A DNA stretch of 62,273 nt from an uncultured Sphingomonadaceae bacterium (GTDB lineage: Bacteria > Pseudomonadota > Alphaproteobacteria > Sphingomonadales > Sphingomonadaceae). The translations under genes were made by a program, and so were the position numbers. Position 1 is the first letter of the stretch; the number at the start of each line of letters is the position of its first letter. Positions 50,012-62,210 of the stretch are shown in pieces. Location: contig CADCVW010000054.1 of assembly GCA_902806235.1 (NCBI GenBank), positions 1 through 62,273 on the forward strand, given 5' to 3'. Below the pieces are notes generated by a model, which was given only the letters and a program-made list of their open reading frames with translations, was not told the origin of the DNA and did no database searches.

Positions 50012-52805
50012 GCGCTCCGTCCTTCCCGCCCGCGATCCGCTTCAGTTCGCCGAGCAGCTCCTCACCGCTCTCCTCGCTCGTCTGCACGATGCTCTCCACC
50101 CGCCCGCGCAGCCGCGCGCGCTCCTCCTCGCCGATCTCGCCCTCGGCGAGCGCGACCACCGGGATGTCCCGCAGCTCCTTCGAGCGGCGCAGGTCGCAGA
50201 GCAGCGAGAAACCGCCCACCTCCGGCTGCTCCATGTTGACTAGGATGATGTCGGGCCGGTGCTCGGCGATGAAGCGCATCGCCTCCTTTGCCTCGCCCGC
50301 CTCGACCACCGTCCAGCCCGCGCCCGCCAGCAGCTCGCGCAACTCGGCGCGGGCGCTCGCGTCACCCTCGACCACCAAGGCGTGGGTGGGGTGCAGGCGC
50401 ACCCGCTCCACCGCCTCGCGCAGGCGAGGCCACTGGATCGGCTTCTGCAGATAGTCCGCCGCGCCGAGCGAGAAGGCGAGCCCGCGCTCGTGGACCATGG
50501 AGATCATGATCACCGGCACCTCAGCGAGCGCCGGGGCCTCCTTCAGCCGCGACAGCACCGCCCAGCCGTCCATCCGCGGCATCATCACATCGAGCAGGAT
50601 GGCGACCGGCCGCGCTTCCGCGGCGGCGCGCAGGCCCGCTTCGCCGTCCGGCGCGACGCGCACGGCGAAGCCCTCGCGCGACAGGAAGCGCGTCAGGAGC
50701 TCGCGGACGTGCGGGTCGTCGTCGATCACCAGCACCAGGTCGGCGTCGCCGGCCGCCGTGGGCTCCTCGGCCGCGCCGGCCTCCTCCGCTTCCGCCTTGT
50801 TCTCGATGGAGCGCACGTCCGCCGCCAGCGTGAGGACGAAGGTCGTGCCCCGCCCGTCCTCACTCTCCGCCCGCACGTCGCCGCCGAGCATGGCGGCGAA
50901 CGCCTTGGTGATCGACAGCCCCAGCCCCGTGCCGCCGAACTTGCGGGTGGTGGACGCGTCCGCCTGGGTGAACGGCTGGAACAGCTTGGCGATCTGCTCG
51001 GGCGTCATGCCGATGCCCGTGTCCGACACACGGAACTCGAGCAGGCCGCCGTCGCGCTTCGCCGCCAGCGCGACGCGGCCGTTCTCCGTGAACTTGGCGG
51101 CGTTGGACAAGAGATTGAATAAGCACTGCCGCAGCTTCACCGCGTCCGAGAACATCTCGCCCAAGTCGGGCGCGAGGTCGAGCGCCAGCTCGTTGCCCCT
51201 TTTGGCGATCAGCGAGTGCACGGTATCCGCGACTTCGGTCGCCAGCGCGGCCACGTCGAAAGGCTCGGCTTCCACCTCCATCTTGCCCGCCTCGATCTTG
51301 GAGATGTCGAGCACGCCGTTGATGAGCGACAGCAGGTGCCGCGCGCTGCTCTCGATCTTATCGAGGTCGGCTTTGACGAAGGCCGCCTCTGGCCCGAGAT
51401 CCTCCACCTCCTCCGCCAGCATCTCCGAATAGCCGATCACGGCGGTGAGCGGGGTGCGCAGCTCGTGGCTCATGTTGGCGATGAAGCTGCTCTTGGCGCG
51501 GTTCGCCTCCTCCGCCGCTTCCTTGGCGGACGCCAGCTCCTCCTCAATCAGCCGCTGCTCGGTGACGTCCGTGTTGGTGCCAAACCAGCGAACGATCTCG
51601 CCCCGCCCTTCGCGGATCGGCAGGGCGCGCGTCAGGAACCAGCGGTACTCGCCGTCCGCGCTGCGCAGGGGGAAGGTGTCCTCGAAGGGTTCGCCGCCCT
51701 CGATCGCCCGGGCGAACTCCGCGGCGACGCGGTCGACGTGGTCGGGATGGTGCGCTTCCCGCCAGTCCCAGCCGCGGTGGTTGCCGGGCTTCGCGCCCGT
51801 GAACTCGTACCAACGCTTGTTGAACCAGTAAATTGCGCCCGTCGGCTCGGCCATCCAGGCGAGCTGCGGAATGTTGTCGGCGAGCGCGCGGAATTCTTCT
51901 TCGCGGTCGCGCAACGCTTCCTCGGCGCGCTTGCGGCGGAGGTACTGGCCGAGCTGCTGGCCGAGCGCGGCGACGCCGTCGAGGAAGTCGTCGTCGACCT
52001 TCGGCCGGCGGCGGCCGTAGAGCTCGATCACTCCCGTCACGCGGCGGCCGCTCTTGACGGGAAAGGCGAAGCCGAAGCTCAGGCCCGCCGCGGCGAGGTC
52101 GGCCGGCGGAACGTCGCTCTGCGCCAGCTCCCCTGCCGCCCAGGCTTGCCCGGCGAGTTCCTCGCCTTCGTCGAGCGTCCGGTCGGCCCGCGCGTCGACC
52201 AGCGCGTCGGCCTCGAGGCCCGGCGCATGCCAATGCGCCTCGGCGTGGAGCGTGCGCTCGCGCCGGTCGAGCGTCCAGAAGAAGCCGACCTGCAGCCCCA
52301 GGCCCCCGCCTACCGCGGCGAGCAGCTGCGGCAGCACCGCGTCCAGGTCGCCCGCGCCCGCCAAGATGCGGCTCACCGTCACCTGCAGGGCCAGCCGGCG
52401 CTGCGCCTCGCCCTGCTCGGACGTGTCGATGAAGCTCACCAGCACGCGGGAGCCATCGCCGGCCTCGGCGAGCGGCCAAGCGGAATATTCAGCAGTGAAG
52501 AAGCTGCCGTCCTTGCGCCACAGCGTCTCGTTGGACAGCTTCACCGGCCGCCCCGCGTCGCGCGCGCCGAGCAGCGGGCAGGCGTCAGGCGGAAAGGGCG
52601 CGCCGTCCGGGTAGCTGTGGTGGATCAGCTCGTGCATGTCGCGGCCGAGCAGTTCGGCCGCGTCGTAACCAAGCATCCCGAGCGCGGCCGGGTTTGCGTA
52701 GGTGCAGCGGCCGGCGGCGTCGATGCGGTAAAGGCCGACGCCGATCGCGTCCAAGCTGGCGCGGTCGGCGGCCGGGTCGGCGGTCAGGGTCGCGTGTTCG
52801 TTCAT
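50004..52805 (-). CDS. hybrid sensor histidine kinase (PAS-GAF-PAS-HisKA-HATPase-REC-REC)
   Basis: A 933-residue soluble hybrid kinase, no membrane segments. Order: PAS (about 15-130), GAF (about 145-290), PAS/PAC (about 305-420), HisKA with H447 in [19 protein letters not shown], ATPase domain with the N box [12 protein letters not shown] and G boxes [10 protein letters not shown] and GGTGLGLSI, then REC1 with D739 in [14 protein letters not shown], and REC2 at about 807-925. In REC2 the acceptor position is asparagine (N857 in [13 protein letters not shown]) and the acidic pair is degraded (VVEGDAS), so it should not be phosphorylated. The start is placed at ATG 52805; a TTG at 52817 is in frame. 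Lack of membrane anchors implies an internal signal such as redox, light or energy. Confidence 0.9.
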   Translation of the reverse strand: MNEHATLTADPAADRASLDAIGVGLYRIDAAGRCTYANPAALGMLGYDAAELLGRDMHELIHHSYPDGAPFPPDACPLLGARDAGRPVKLSNETLWRKDGSFFTAEYSAWPLAEAGDGSRVLVSFIDTSEQGEAQRRLALQVTVSRILAGAGDLDAVLPQLLAAVGGGLGLQVGFFWTLDRRERTLHAEAHWHAPGLEADALVDARADRTLDEGEELAGQAWAAGELAQSDVPPADLAAAGLSFGFAFPVKSGRRVTGVIELYGRRRPKVDDDFLDGVAALGQQLGQYLRRKRAEEALRDREEEFRALADNIPQLAWMAEPTGAIYWFNKRWYEFTGAKPGNHRGWDWREAHHPDHVDRVAAEFARAIEGGEPFEDTFPLRSADGEYRWFLTRALPIREGRGEIVRWFGTNTDVTEQRLIEEELASAKEAAEEANRAKSSFIANMSHELRTPLTAVIGYSEMLAEEVEDLGPEAAFVKADLDKIESSARHLLSLINGVLDISKIEAGKMEVEAEPFDVAALATEVADTVHSLIAKRGNELALDLAPDLGEMFSDAVKLRQCLFNLLSNAAKFTENGRVALAAKRDGGLLEFRVSDTGIGMTPEQIAKLFQPFTQADASTTRKFGGTGLGLSITKAFAAMLGGDVRAESEDGRGTTFVLTLAADVRSIENKAEAEEAGAAEEPTAAGDADLVLVIDDDPHVRELLTRFLSREGFAVRVAPDGEAGLRAAAEARPVAILLDVMMPRMDGWAVLSRLKEAPALAEVPVIMISMVHERGLAFSLGAADYLQKPIQWPRLREAVERVRLHPTHALVVEGDASARAELRELLAGAGWTVVEAGEAKEAMRFIAEHRPDIILVNMEQPEVGGFSLLCDLRRSKELRDIPVVALAEGEIGEEERARLRGRVESIVQTSEESGEELLGELKRIAGGKDGAHG

Positions 52806-52851
52806 TTGGAAGGTCAACGAAGGCCCCGCGCGCGCCGTTCCGGGCGGAGGA

Positions 52852-53742
52852 TCATTCCTTGAGGCGGATCAATCCTTCCTGCGCGACGCTGGCGACCAGC
52901 CGACCGTCGCGGGCGTAGATCGCCCCCCGGTTGAAGCCGCGCGCGCCGCCCGCCCAGGGGCTGTCCATCGCGTAGAGCAGCCATTCGTCGGCGCGGAACG
53001 GCTCGTGGAGCCAGACAACGTGGTCCAAGCTCGCGTTCTGCATCTTGTTCGTCCACCAGCTCACCCCGTGCGGCAGCATGGCGGTGCCGAGCAGCGCCAT
53101 GTCCGATGCGTAAGCCAGCACCGCCTGGTGGAGCGCGGGGTCGTCAGGCAGCGGCGCGGCGGCGCGGAACCAGCATTGGTAGGCGGGCTCGCGCTTCCGC
53201 GGCGGGCTCGTGAAGCGCGGCTGCACCGGCCGGATCTCGATGGGCCGGCGGCGCTTGGCGAAGCGCAGGCGCGGGTCCTCCGTCCGCTCCCACTCGCGAC
53301 GGAACAGGTCGCGCTCGTCTTCCAGCGCCTCCGGCCCGGGCACGTCGGGCATCGGCAGGTGGTGGGCGAGCCCCTCCTCCGGCCGCTGGAAGCTGGCCGT
53401 GAGCGACAGGATCGGCTGGCCCCCCTGGGTGGCGATCACCCGGCGCGTAGCGAAGCTCCGCCCGTCGAAGTCGCGCACCACGCGGTAGATGATGGGGAAG
53501 TCCTCGTCCCCCGGCCGCATGAAATAAGCGTGGAGCGAGTGGGCGACCTTGCCTTCGCCGGTCGAGCGGTGCGCGCCCATCAGCGCCTGCGCGATTACCT
53601 GCCCGCCGAACACGCGCCCCTGCCCGCCCGGCTGGCGCGGGCCGCGGTACAGGTCGACGTCGAGCTGCTCGACGTCGAGCAGGGTGACGAGCCGTTCGAC
53701 GAGGAGCTCGGGGGTGTACTCGGGTTTGGTCTGGTCGTTCAT
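52852..53742 (-). CDS. tesB: acyl-CoA thioesterase II (TesB-like)
   Basis: A 296-residue double-hotdog thioesterase that releases fatty acids from acyl-CoA. Visible are the N-terminal [54 protein letters not shown] and the second-half [20 protein letters not shown] and [20 protein letters not shown], all usual for TesB. ATG at 53742 starts the conserved region; the longer frame upstream only translates repeat B (the PSTSSGLT artefact). It stands downstream of an acyl-CoA dehydrogenase gene but is separated from it by repeat B. Role: adjusting acyl-CoA pools in beta-oxidation. Confidence 0.9.
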   Translation of the reverse strand: MNDQTKPEYTPELLVERLVTLLDVEQLDVDLYRGPRQPGGQGRVFGGQVIAQALMGAHRSTGEGKVAHSLHAYFMRPGDEDFPIIYRVVRDFDGRSFATRRVIATQGGQPILSLTASFQRPEEGLAHHLPMPDVPGPEALEDERDLFRREWERTEDPRLRFAKRRRPIEIRPVQPRFTSPPRKREPAYQCWFRAAAPLPDDPALHQAVLAYASDMALLGTAMLPHGVSWWTNKMQNASLDHVVWLHEPFRADEWLLYAMDSPWAGGARGFNRGAIYARDGRLVASVAQEGLIRLKE

Positions 53743-53774
53743 TCGATTCCCGCGGTTGGACCGGGCTCCCCTAA

Positions 53775-53861
53775 CCGTCAGCCCTGAGCTTGTCGAAGGG
53801 CGGGCCGCACGCACCGCCGCCCGCGAGTGTCGCCCGCCCTTCAACAGGCTCAGGGCTGACG
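53775..53861. repeat. inverted repeat family B, copy 2
   Basis: Left arm 53775-53804 and right arm 53833-53861 carry CAGCCCTGAGCTTGTCGAAG and its near-complement (right arm reads TTCAACAGGCTCAGGGCTGA, two changes). It shares arms and loop length with 43129-43216. It lies between two co-directional genes, after the acyl-CoA dehydrogenase stop. Confidence 0.9.
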
Positions 53862-53887
53862 CATTCAGGGCTTCGCGCGGCTTTTTC

Positions 53888-55024
53888 CTAGTACCCCGCC
53901 CCTTCCGCCAGCCGGTCCGCGTGGTAGCCGACGTCGCCGAACGCCTCGGCCAGCACCCGCGCGCGCTTCATGTAGAAGCCGATGTCGTATTCGTCGGTCA
54001 TGCCGATGCCGCCGTGCATCTGCACGCCTTCCTGGACCGCCAAGGTCGTCGCCATGCCCGTCATCGCCTTGGCGATGGACACCGCCGCGTCGGCCTTGGC
54101 GTCCCCCGCATCCAGCATTTGCTGCGCCTTGAGCGTCGCCGCGCGGGCGACCTCCATCTCCGAATAAAGGTGCGCGGCGCGGTGCTGGAGCGCTTGGAAA
54201 GCGCCGATGCGGACGCCGAACTGCTTGCGCTCCTTCAGATAGCTCACCGTCATGTCCATCGCCCCGCCGCCCACGCCGAGCAGTTCGGAGGACGCGCCCG
54301 CGCGGACGTGGCCGAGCATCCGGCGTAAGGTCGCAGCGCCGCCGTCGACCTCGCCGATCACCGCGTCGGCGTCGACCTCCACGCCGTCGAAGCGGAGCCG
54401 CGCGGCGAGGCTGGAGTCGGCGAGGCGGCGTGGATCGGCGTGGAGGTTCGCCGCGTCCTTCTCCACCGCGAACAGGGTGATGCCGTCCTCCTCGCCCGGC
54501 GCGCCTGCCGTGCGCGCGGCGACGATCAGCAGGTCGGCGACGTGCCCCCCGGCCACGAACTGCTTCGCCCCGGTCAGCCGGAAGCCGTTCCCCGAACGTT
54601 CGGCGCGCATGGCGGTGCGCTCCGGCTGGTGCTTCGGCCCCTCGTCGATGGCGAGCGCGGCGACTGCCTCGCCGGACAGGATGGCGGGGAACCAGCGTTC
54701 GCGGTGCGCCGCGGCCCCGCCGTTCAGCGCGGTGACTGCGCCGATCGCGGTGGGCAAGAACGGCGAGGGCGTCAGGTTGCGGCCAACCTCCTCCAGCACC
54801 ACGCCCGCCGCCACCGCGCCGAGGCCGAGGCCGCCCTGGTCCTCCGGGATCAGGATGCCGTTAAACCCCATCTCGCCGAACGAACGCCACAGGTCGCGGG
54901 AGAAGCCGGTGGGATCGTCGGCGTCGCGGAGCGAACGTAGGTGCGACACGGGGGCCTGCTCGCCGACGAAGTCGCGCGCGGCGTCGCGGAGCATGGTTTG
55001 TTCTTCGGACAGGAACAGGGGCAT
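53888..55024 (-). CDS. acyl-CoA dehydrogenase family protein (small type)
   Basis: A 378-residue flavoprotein of the acyl-CoA dehydrogenase fold: an N-terminal helical domain (MPLFLSEEQTMLRDAARDFV), a middle beta domain with GFRLTGAKQFVAGGHVADLL, and a C-terminal helical domain with YLKERKQFGVRIGAFQALQH and VQMHGGIGMTDEYDIGFYMK, the usual FAD/substrate signatures. Compared with fatty-acid enzymes the middle domain is divergent, as in the smaller subunit of heteromeric FadE28/FadE29-type dehydrogenases. The neighbouring gene encodes a second, larger type, so the two may form an alpha2beta2 complex acting on a ring- or branched-chain CoA ester. A family-A repeat separates the two genes. Confidence 0.88.
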   Translation of the reverse strand: MPLFLSEEQTMLRDAARDFVGEQAPVSHLRSLRDADDPTGFSRDLWRSFGEMGFNGILIPEDQGGLGLGAVAAGVVLEEVGRNLTPSPFLPTAIGAVTALNGGAAAHRERWFPAILSGEAVAALAIDEGPKHQPERTAMRAERSGNGFRLTGAKQFVAGGHVADLLIVAARTAGAPGEEDGITLFAVEKDAANLHADPRRLADSSLAARLRFDGVEVDADAVIGEVDGGAATLRRMLGHVRAGASSELLGVGGGAMDMTVSYLKERKQFGVRIGAFQALQHRAAHLYSEMEVARAATLKAQQMLDAGDAKADAAVSIAKAMTGMATTLAVQEGVQMHGGIGMTDEYDIGFYMKRARVLAEAFGDVGYHADRLAEGAGY

Positions 55025-55031
55025 CTTTTCT

Positions 55032-55142
55032 CCCTCTCCCCTTCAGGGGAGAGGGCCGGGGAGAGGGGCAGTTCTCCGATCCGGCCCGTGGTCTTTGTTT
55101 GGACTGCCCCTCTCCCAACCCTTTCTCCCGAAGGGGAGAGGG
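55032..55142. repeat. palindromic repeat family A, copy 3 (variant)
   Basis: Begins CCCTCTCCCCTTCAGGGG plus AGAGGG and ends TTTCTCCCGAAGGGGAGAGG. The interior differs from copies 1 and 2: GAGAGGGGCAGT near 55070 pairs with ACTGCCCCTCTC near 55115. It sits between two co-directional acyl-CoA dehydrogenase genes, directly downstream of the first. Confidence 0.82.
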
Positions 55143-55144
55143 CT

Positions 55145-56329
55145 TCAGTTGCTTGGTAGATCGAGGATGCGCTTGGCGACAATATTGAGTTGCACCTCGC
55201 TGGTCCCGCCCTCGATCGAGTTGGCCTTGGTGCGCAGCCACGCGCGCGCGGGCGCGCCGCCGCTCGTCTCCTCCGACTCCCACTCGAGCAGCTCGGAGCC
55301 GCCCGCCGACATCGCCAGCTCGTGCCGCGCCTTGTTCAGCTCCGTGCCGTAATATTTCATCATGGACGGTTGCGCGGGGTGGGCGCGCCCGTGCTTAAGC
55401 TCGTCGATGAACCGCTCGCTCATCGCGCGGAACGCTTGGGCGCGGACCTCGAAAAGCGCGATCTCCGAACGGAGCACCGGGGCGTCGAGCCGGCCCTTGT
55501 CGTCCGTCCCCAGCCGGTCGGCCGCGGCCTGGCCGAGCGTCCGGCCCCCGCCCTCGCGCAGCCCCATGCCCGAGATCATCTCACGCTCGTGGCCGAGCAG
55601 GTACTTGGCGACGTCCCAGCCCTTGTTGATTTCGCCGACTAAATTCTTCTTCGGCACGCGCACGTCGTCGAAGAAGGTCTCGCAGAACGGCGAGTAGCCG
55701 GAGATGAGCAGGATCGGCTTGGTCGACACGCCGGGCGAGGCCATGTCGAACAGGAGAAAGCTGATGCCGCCCTGCTTGGTGGTGAAGTCGGTGCGGACCA
55801 GGCAGAAGATCCAGTCGGCCTTGTCGGCGTAGCTGGTCCACACCTTCTGCCCGTTGATCACGAAATGGTCGCCCGCGTCGTCGGCGCGGGTGGCGAGCGC
55901 GGCGAGGTCGGAGCCGGCGTTGGGCTCCGAATAGCCCTGGCACCAGCGGATCTCGCCGCGCGCGATGGGAGGCAGGTGCTCGAGCTTCTGTTCTTCCGTG
56001 CCGTACTTCAGCAGCGCCGGCCCGAGCATGGAGATGCCGAAGCTGTTGAGCGGGTTGCGTGCGGCGATGCGCGCCATCTCCTCGCGCAGCACCTTGGTCT
56101 CTCCCGGCGACAACCCGCCGCCGCCGTACTCGGCCGGCCAGTCGGGCACCGTCCAGCCGCGCGAGGCCATGGCGTCGAGCCAGCTTTTCTGCGCCGGGTG
56201 CTTGTATGTCGCGTTGCGCCCGCCCCACACCACGTCGTCGTCGTCGCGCAGTGGTTCGCGCATCTCCGGCGGGCAGTTGGCTTCGAGCCAGGCGCGGGTC
56301 TCGCTGCGGAAGCTGTCGAGGTCGGTCAT
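55145..56329 (-). CDS. acyl-CoA dehydrogenase family protein (large type)
   Basis: A 394-residue acyl-CoA dehydrogenase. Signatures are WCQGYSEPNAGSDLAALATR and FVINGQKVWTSYADKADWIF in the flavin/substrate domain, and SIEGGTSEVQLNIVAKRILD at the C-terminus. It resembles the FadE-type enzymes paired with a shorter homologue, here encoded downstream. ATG at 56329 overlaps the amidase stop (ATGA) and has AGGAGGG upstream; the upstream frame extension is a shadow of the amidase gene. It should introduce the 2,3-double bond into an acyl-CoA, passing electrons to ETF. Confidence 0.9.
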   Translation of the reverse strand: MTDLDSFRSETRAWLEANCPPEMREPLRDDDDVVWGGRNATYKHPAQKSWLDAMASRGWTVPDWPAEYGGGGLSPGETKVLREEMARIAARNPLNSFGISMLGPALLKYGTEEQKLEHLPPIARGEIRWCQGYSEPNAGSDLAALATRADDAGDHFVINGQKVWTSYADKADWIFCLVRTDFTTKQGGISFLLFDMASPGVSTKPILLISGYSPFCETFFDDVRVPKKNLVGEINKGWDVAKYLLGHEREMISGMGLREGGGRTLGQAAADRLGTDDKGRLDAPVLRSEIALFEVRAQAFRAMSERFIDELKHGRAHPAQPSMMKYYGTELNKARHELAMSAGGSELLEWESEETSGGAPARAWLRTKANSIEGGTSEVQLNIVAKRILDLPSN

Positions 56330-57661
56330 GCGGCCCTCCTGTTCGCGGTGGGGGCGAGCGCGTACGCCAAGGCGGCGACGCGGATCGCGTGGTGGTCCCG
56401 GTACTGGTCCGTGATGAACTGCGCCCCGATCGGCAAGCCCCGCGCGTCCGCGCCGATCGGCGCGGCGGCAGCGGGCAGCCCCGGGAAGGTGGCGAGCCCC
56501 GGCCAGGCGAACTGGACGCCGAAAGGCGTGTCCTCGTCGTCGATGCGGAGCGTCCGCTGCGCCATGTCGCCTTCCGGCGGGTGGGGATAAGCGTTGCTCC
56601 CCAAGGCCGGCGCGATCACCGCGTCGTACCGCTCGAACAAGCGCCGCCACGCCCGCGCGTTGCGCGCCTGGGCGTCGTGGAGGTCGAACCAGTCGGTGAG
56701 CGACGCGGGGGCGCTACCGTCCTGCGGTGCGCCGCGGCTCATCGCGATCAGCAGCATCTTCCAATAGTCGGCATGCTGCGCGACAAGATTTGGCAGCAGG
56801 TCCGTGCGGTCCTCGACCTCCGCCCCGTCGCGGGCAAGCGCGTCGCCGATGTTACGGATCGCGCCCGCGATGGCGGCGTCGGCGCGGGCGAGTGGGTGTT
56901 CGGTGAGCAGCAGCACGCGCAGACCGCGCGGCTCCCGGACCTCGTCGGCGCGGGGCAGCGGGTGGCGCGCCAGCACGTCGAGCGCCGCGGCGAGGTCGTC
57001 CGCGCTCCGCGCCATCGGCCCGATTACCCCCAGCGCAGCGCGCGCGCCGTCCGTGCCGGGGTAGTAGTGGCCTTCCGACGACAGCAGGCCGTAGGTGGGC
57101 TTCAGCCCCCACACGCCGCAAAATGACGATGGCACCCGGATGGAGCCGCCGATGTCGGAGCCGACCTCGAGCGGCACCATGCCGGCGGCGAGCGCCGCCG
57201 CCGCGCCGCCGGACGAGCCGCCGGGGGTGAGCGAGGCATCGAACGGGTGGTTGGTGCGGCCGTAGATCGGGTTGATCGACTGCAGGTCGGCGAGGCCAGT
57301 CGGCACGTTGGTCTTGCCCAGGATCACCGCGCCCGCGGCCTTGAGCCGCTTCACCGCGACCGCGTCTTCCCGCGCGAAGTGCTCGCGGTGCTCGGCGAAG
57401 CCCCAGGTGGTCCGGAGCCCCGCGACGTCGAAGCTTTCCTTCACCGTCATCGGCACGCCGAGAAAGGCGCCGCCAGCCTCGCCGCGCGCGATCCGCGCGT
57501 CGATTGCGCGGGCTTGGGCGCGGGCGCGGTCGAAGTCGCGGACGACCACGGCGTTGATTGCGCCGTCGCGCTCCTCGATGGCGGCGACGGCGGCGTCGCA
57601 CGCGGCGAGCGCGCTCGTCTCGCCGCGGCGGATCGCCTCGGCGGTGGCGAGCGCACCGCGC

Positions 57662-57669
<8 letters not shown>
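56326..57669 (-). CDS. amidase signature (AS) family amidase
   Basis: A 447-residue amidase with the Ser-cisSer-Lys triad: the lysine in [13 protein letters not shown], the glycine/serine stretch [20 protein letters not shown] with the cis-serine, and the nucleophile in [19 protein letters not shown]. It hydrolyses an amide to acid and ammonia; specificity is open. Its start overlaps the hydratase/dehydrogenase gene by 8 bp and its stop overlaps the acyl-CoA dehydrogenase start by 4 bp, so it is built into a beta-oxidation operon. This suggests that the acid fed into the pathway may arrive as an amide. Confidence 0.9.
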
Positions 57670-59716
<2,047 letters not shown>

Positions 59717-59775
59717 GGAGGCTCTCCCTGTTTTCCTTGAGCGCGGCCTTAATGGACAATAGTTTGGCTTGCAAA

Positions 59776-59794
59776 GGCGCGCGTCCGACGCGCC
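59776..59794. promoter_or_regulatory. inverted repeat in the divergent acyl-CoA promoter region
   Basis: GGCGCGCGTCCGACGCGCC has complementary 6-bp arms (GGCGCG/CGCGCC) around 7 bases, in the 94-bp space between the divergent starts at 59716 and 59811. It could be an operator, but such G+C palindromes are frequent here, so the call is weak. Confidence 0.3.
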
Positions 59795-59810
59795 AGACAG
59801 GAGAACGCCC

Positions 59811-61568
59811 GTGACCGACGTCGCCGAGATGACCCGCGAAGCCGCCGCGAAATCGTGGCCGGCGGCGTCGCTGCAACAGATCCAGAACCAGCTCTGCGCC
59901 CCCGGCATGCCGTTCGAGATGGAGGAGATCGAGGTCCGCGGTGTCCCCACCCGAGCGTGGAAGAACGCGCCGTCGAACCTCCGTGCGCTCGCGGCGCTCG
60001 CGCGGAGCCACGGCGATCGCCTGTTCCTCGCGCTGGACGAGGAGCGGGTGTCCTACGACGCGTGGCACCGCGCGACCGCCAGGCTCGCCGCCGAGTTTCG
60101 CGCGCGGGGCGTGGCGAAGGGCGACCGGGTGGCGATCTGCTCGCGCAACCTGCCCGAATGGCCCGTCGCCTTTTTCGCGGCGGTGACGCTGGGCGCGATC
60201 GCCGTGCCGCTTAACGCCTGGTGGACGGGGCAGGAGCTCGACTACGGGCTGCGCGACAGCGGCGCGAAGCTCCTCGTCGTCGACGGCGAGCGCTGGGCGC
60301 GGATCGCGCCGCACATGGGCGCGCTGCCCGCCTTGGCGCACGTGCTGGTCGCGCGCGCGCTCGGCCCGTTGGAAGGCTCCGCCGCCGCGCTCGAAGAGGT
60401 GATCGGGACGCCCAACGGCTGGGCGGCGCTGCCCGGCGCGGACCTGCCTGAAGCGGACATCCACCCCGACGATCCGGCGACGATCTTCTACACCTCCGGC
60501 ACCACCGGCGAGCCGAAGGGCGCGCTGGGCACTCACCGTAACCTCGTCACCAACATCATGTCGGGGGCCTACGCGGGGATGCGCTCCGTGCTACGCCGCG
60601 GCGAAGCGCCGCCGGAGCCGACCCCGAAAAAGAGCCTGACCGTCATCCCCCTCTTCCACGTCACCGCCTGCTCGGCGGGGCTGATGGGGACCATGGCGGC
60701 GGGGAACAGCATGTTCTTCATGCGCCGCTGGGACACGGTAAAGGCGTTCAAGCTGATCGAGGAGGAGCGGATCAACATGACGGGCGGCGTCCCCACCATC
60801 GCCTGGCAGATGGTGGAGCACCCCGACCGCGAGAAGTACGACCTGTCGAGCATCGAGGCGATCGCCTACGGCGGTGCCCCCGCCGCGCCCGAGCTGGTGC
60901 GGCTGATCCGCGACGTGTTCGGCGCGCTCCCCGGCAACGGCTGGGGGATGACGGAAACGATGGCCACCGTCACCAGCCATTCGTCGGAGGACTACGAGCG
61001 CCGCCCCGACAGCTGCGGCCCGCCCGTGCCCGTCTCCGACCTTAGGATCATGGCCGACGACGGCGTGACCGAACTGCCGGTGGGCACCGTCGGCGAGCTG
61101 TGGGCGCGCGGACCGCAGATCGTGGCGGGCTACTGGAACAAGCCGGAGGCGACCGCGGCGACCTTCGTCGACGGCTGGGTTCGCACCGGCGATCTCGCGC
61201 GGCTCGACGAGGAGGGCTTCTGCTACATCGTCGACCGCGCCAAGGACATGGTGATCCGCGGCGGCGAGAACATTTATTCGACGGAGGTGGAGAACATTCT
61301 CTACGAGCACCCGGCAGTGACGGACGCCGCGCTCGTCGGCATCCCCCACCGCACGCTGGGCGAGGAGCCCGCGGCGGTGGTCCACCTCGCCCCCGGGGAG
61401 AGCGCGACCGAGGAGGAGCTGCGCGACTGGGTCCGCGCCCGGCTCGCCCCGTTCAAGGTGCCGGTGCGCGTGCTGTTCAGCGAGACCACGCTGCCGCGGA
61501 ACGCGAACGGGAAGATCCTGAAAAAGGACCTGAAGGGGATGTTCGAGGCCGGGATCCCGGCCGCGTGA
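59811..61568 (+). CDS. AMP-binding acyl-CoA synthetase
   Basis: A 585-residue ligase activating a carboxylic acid to its CoA thioester with ATP. The P-loop is [20 protein letters not shown]; the adenylate site [15 protein letters not shown], the hinge and [20 protein letters not shown], and the catalytic lysine in [16 protein letters not shown] are all present. Start chosen at GTG 59811, with AGGAG eight bases upstream; an in-frame TTG at 59769 is less likely. It is divergent to the hydratase/dehydrogenase operon and probably feeds it. Substrate: a medium/long-chain, cyclic or aromatic acid. Confidence 0.9.
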   Translation: MTDVAEMTREAAAKSWPAASLQQIQNQLCAPGMPFEMEEIEVRGVPTRAWKNAPSNLRALAALARSHGDRLFLALDEERVSYDAWHRATARLAAEFRARGVAKGDRVAICSRNLPEWPVAFFAAVTLGAIAVPLNAWWTGQELDYGLRDSGAKLLVVDGERWARIAPHMGALPALAHVLVARALGPLEGSAAALEEVIGTPNGWAALPGADLPEADIHPDDPATIFYTSGTTGEPKGALGTHRNLVTNIMSGAYAGMRSVLRRGEAPPEPTPKKSLTVIPLFHVTACSAGLMGTMAAGNSMFFMRRWDTVKAFKLIEEERINMTGGVPTIAWQMVEHPDREKYDLSSIEAIAYGGAPAAPELVRLIRDVFGALPGNGWGMTETMATVTSHSSEDYERRPDSCGPPVPVSDLRIMADDGVTELPVGTVGELWARGPQIVAGYWNKPEATAATFVDGWVRTGDLARLDEEGFCYIVDRAKDMVIRGGENIYSTEVENILYEHPAVTDAALVGIPHRTLGEEPAAVVHLAPGESATEEELRDWVRARLAPFKVPVRVLFSETTLPRNANGKILKKDLKGMFEAGIPAA

Positions 61569-62113
61569 CGGCGGCCGATGTCCTCCGCTTCTGGTTCGAC
61601 GAGACTCCGCCCGAGCGCCGCTTCGCCGCCGACCCGGAGTTCGACGCGACGATCCGCGCCCGCTTCGGCGCGGCGACGGACGCGTCGCTGGACGGCGCGC
61701 GGCCGTTCGGGGACGATGACCCGCACGACGCGCAGAGCATCCTCGCCCACGTCATCCTGCTCGACCAGTTCCCGCGCAACCTCCACCGCGGCTCCGCCCG
61801 CGCCTTCGCGGGCGACGCGCCGGCGCTCGGGCTGACGAAGAACGCGCTCGCCCGCGGGCTGGAACGGGCGCTGACGCCCGAGCTGCGCCAGTTCCTGCTC
61901 ATGCCGCTGATGCACAGCGAAGCCTCGCAAGACCAGGCGCGCTCCGTCGAGCTGTTCGCGGCGCTCGGGTGCGAGCAGGCAGCCGATTACGCCCGCAGCC
62001 ACCGCGACACGATTGCCCGCTTTGGCCGCTTCCCCGCGCGCAACGCAGCGCTGGGACACGAGAGCACGGCGGAGGAACTAGCGTTTCTGGAGGAGCGGCC
62101 TGAGGGGTTCTAG
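61565..62113 (+). CDS. DUF924 family protein
   Basis: A 182-residue helical protein of DUF924 (tetratricopeptide-like fold). Typical motifs are DVLRFWFDETPPERRFAADP, the LDQFPRNLHRGSARAFA core, LRQFLLMPLMHSEASQDQ and FGRFPARNAALGHESTAEEL. No enzymatic role is established for this widespread family. The GTG start overlaps the ligase stop (GTGA), so it is translationally coupled to the acyl-CoA synthetase, perhaps only for convenience. Confidence 0.88.
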   Translation: MTAADVLRFWFDETPPERRFAADPEFDATIRARFGAATDASLDGARPFGDDDPHDAQSILAHVILLDQFPRNLHRGSARAFAGDAPALGLTKNALARGLERALTPELRQFLLMPLMHSEASQDQARSVELFAALGCEQAADYARSHRDTIARFGRFPARNAALGHESTAEELAFLEERPEGF

Positions 62114-62210
62114 GGACGGCTCAGACGCAAGGGAAGGTCCGCTTTCCACTCATTGTGAACATCAACTCGCACCTCCAGCCAACAGACTGATGCTGAAATT
62201 TGTCTGACAC

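Noticed and set aside
51216-52862. 548-codon open frame on the plus strand
   Set aside because: Antisense to the hybrid kinase, whose domains are unmistakable in the other strand.
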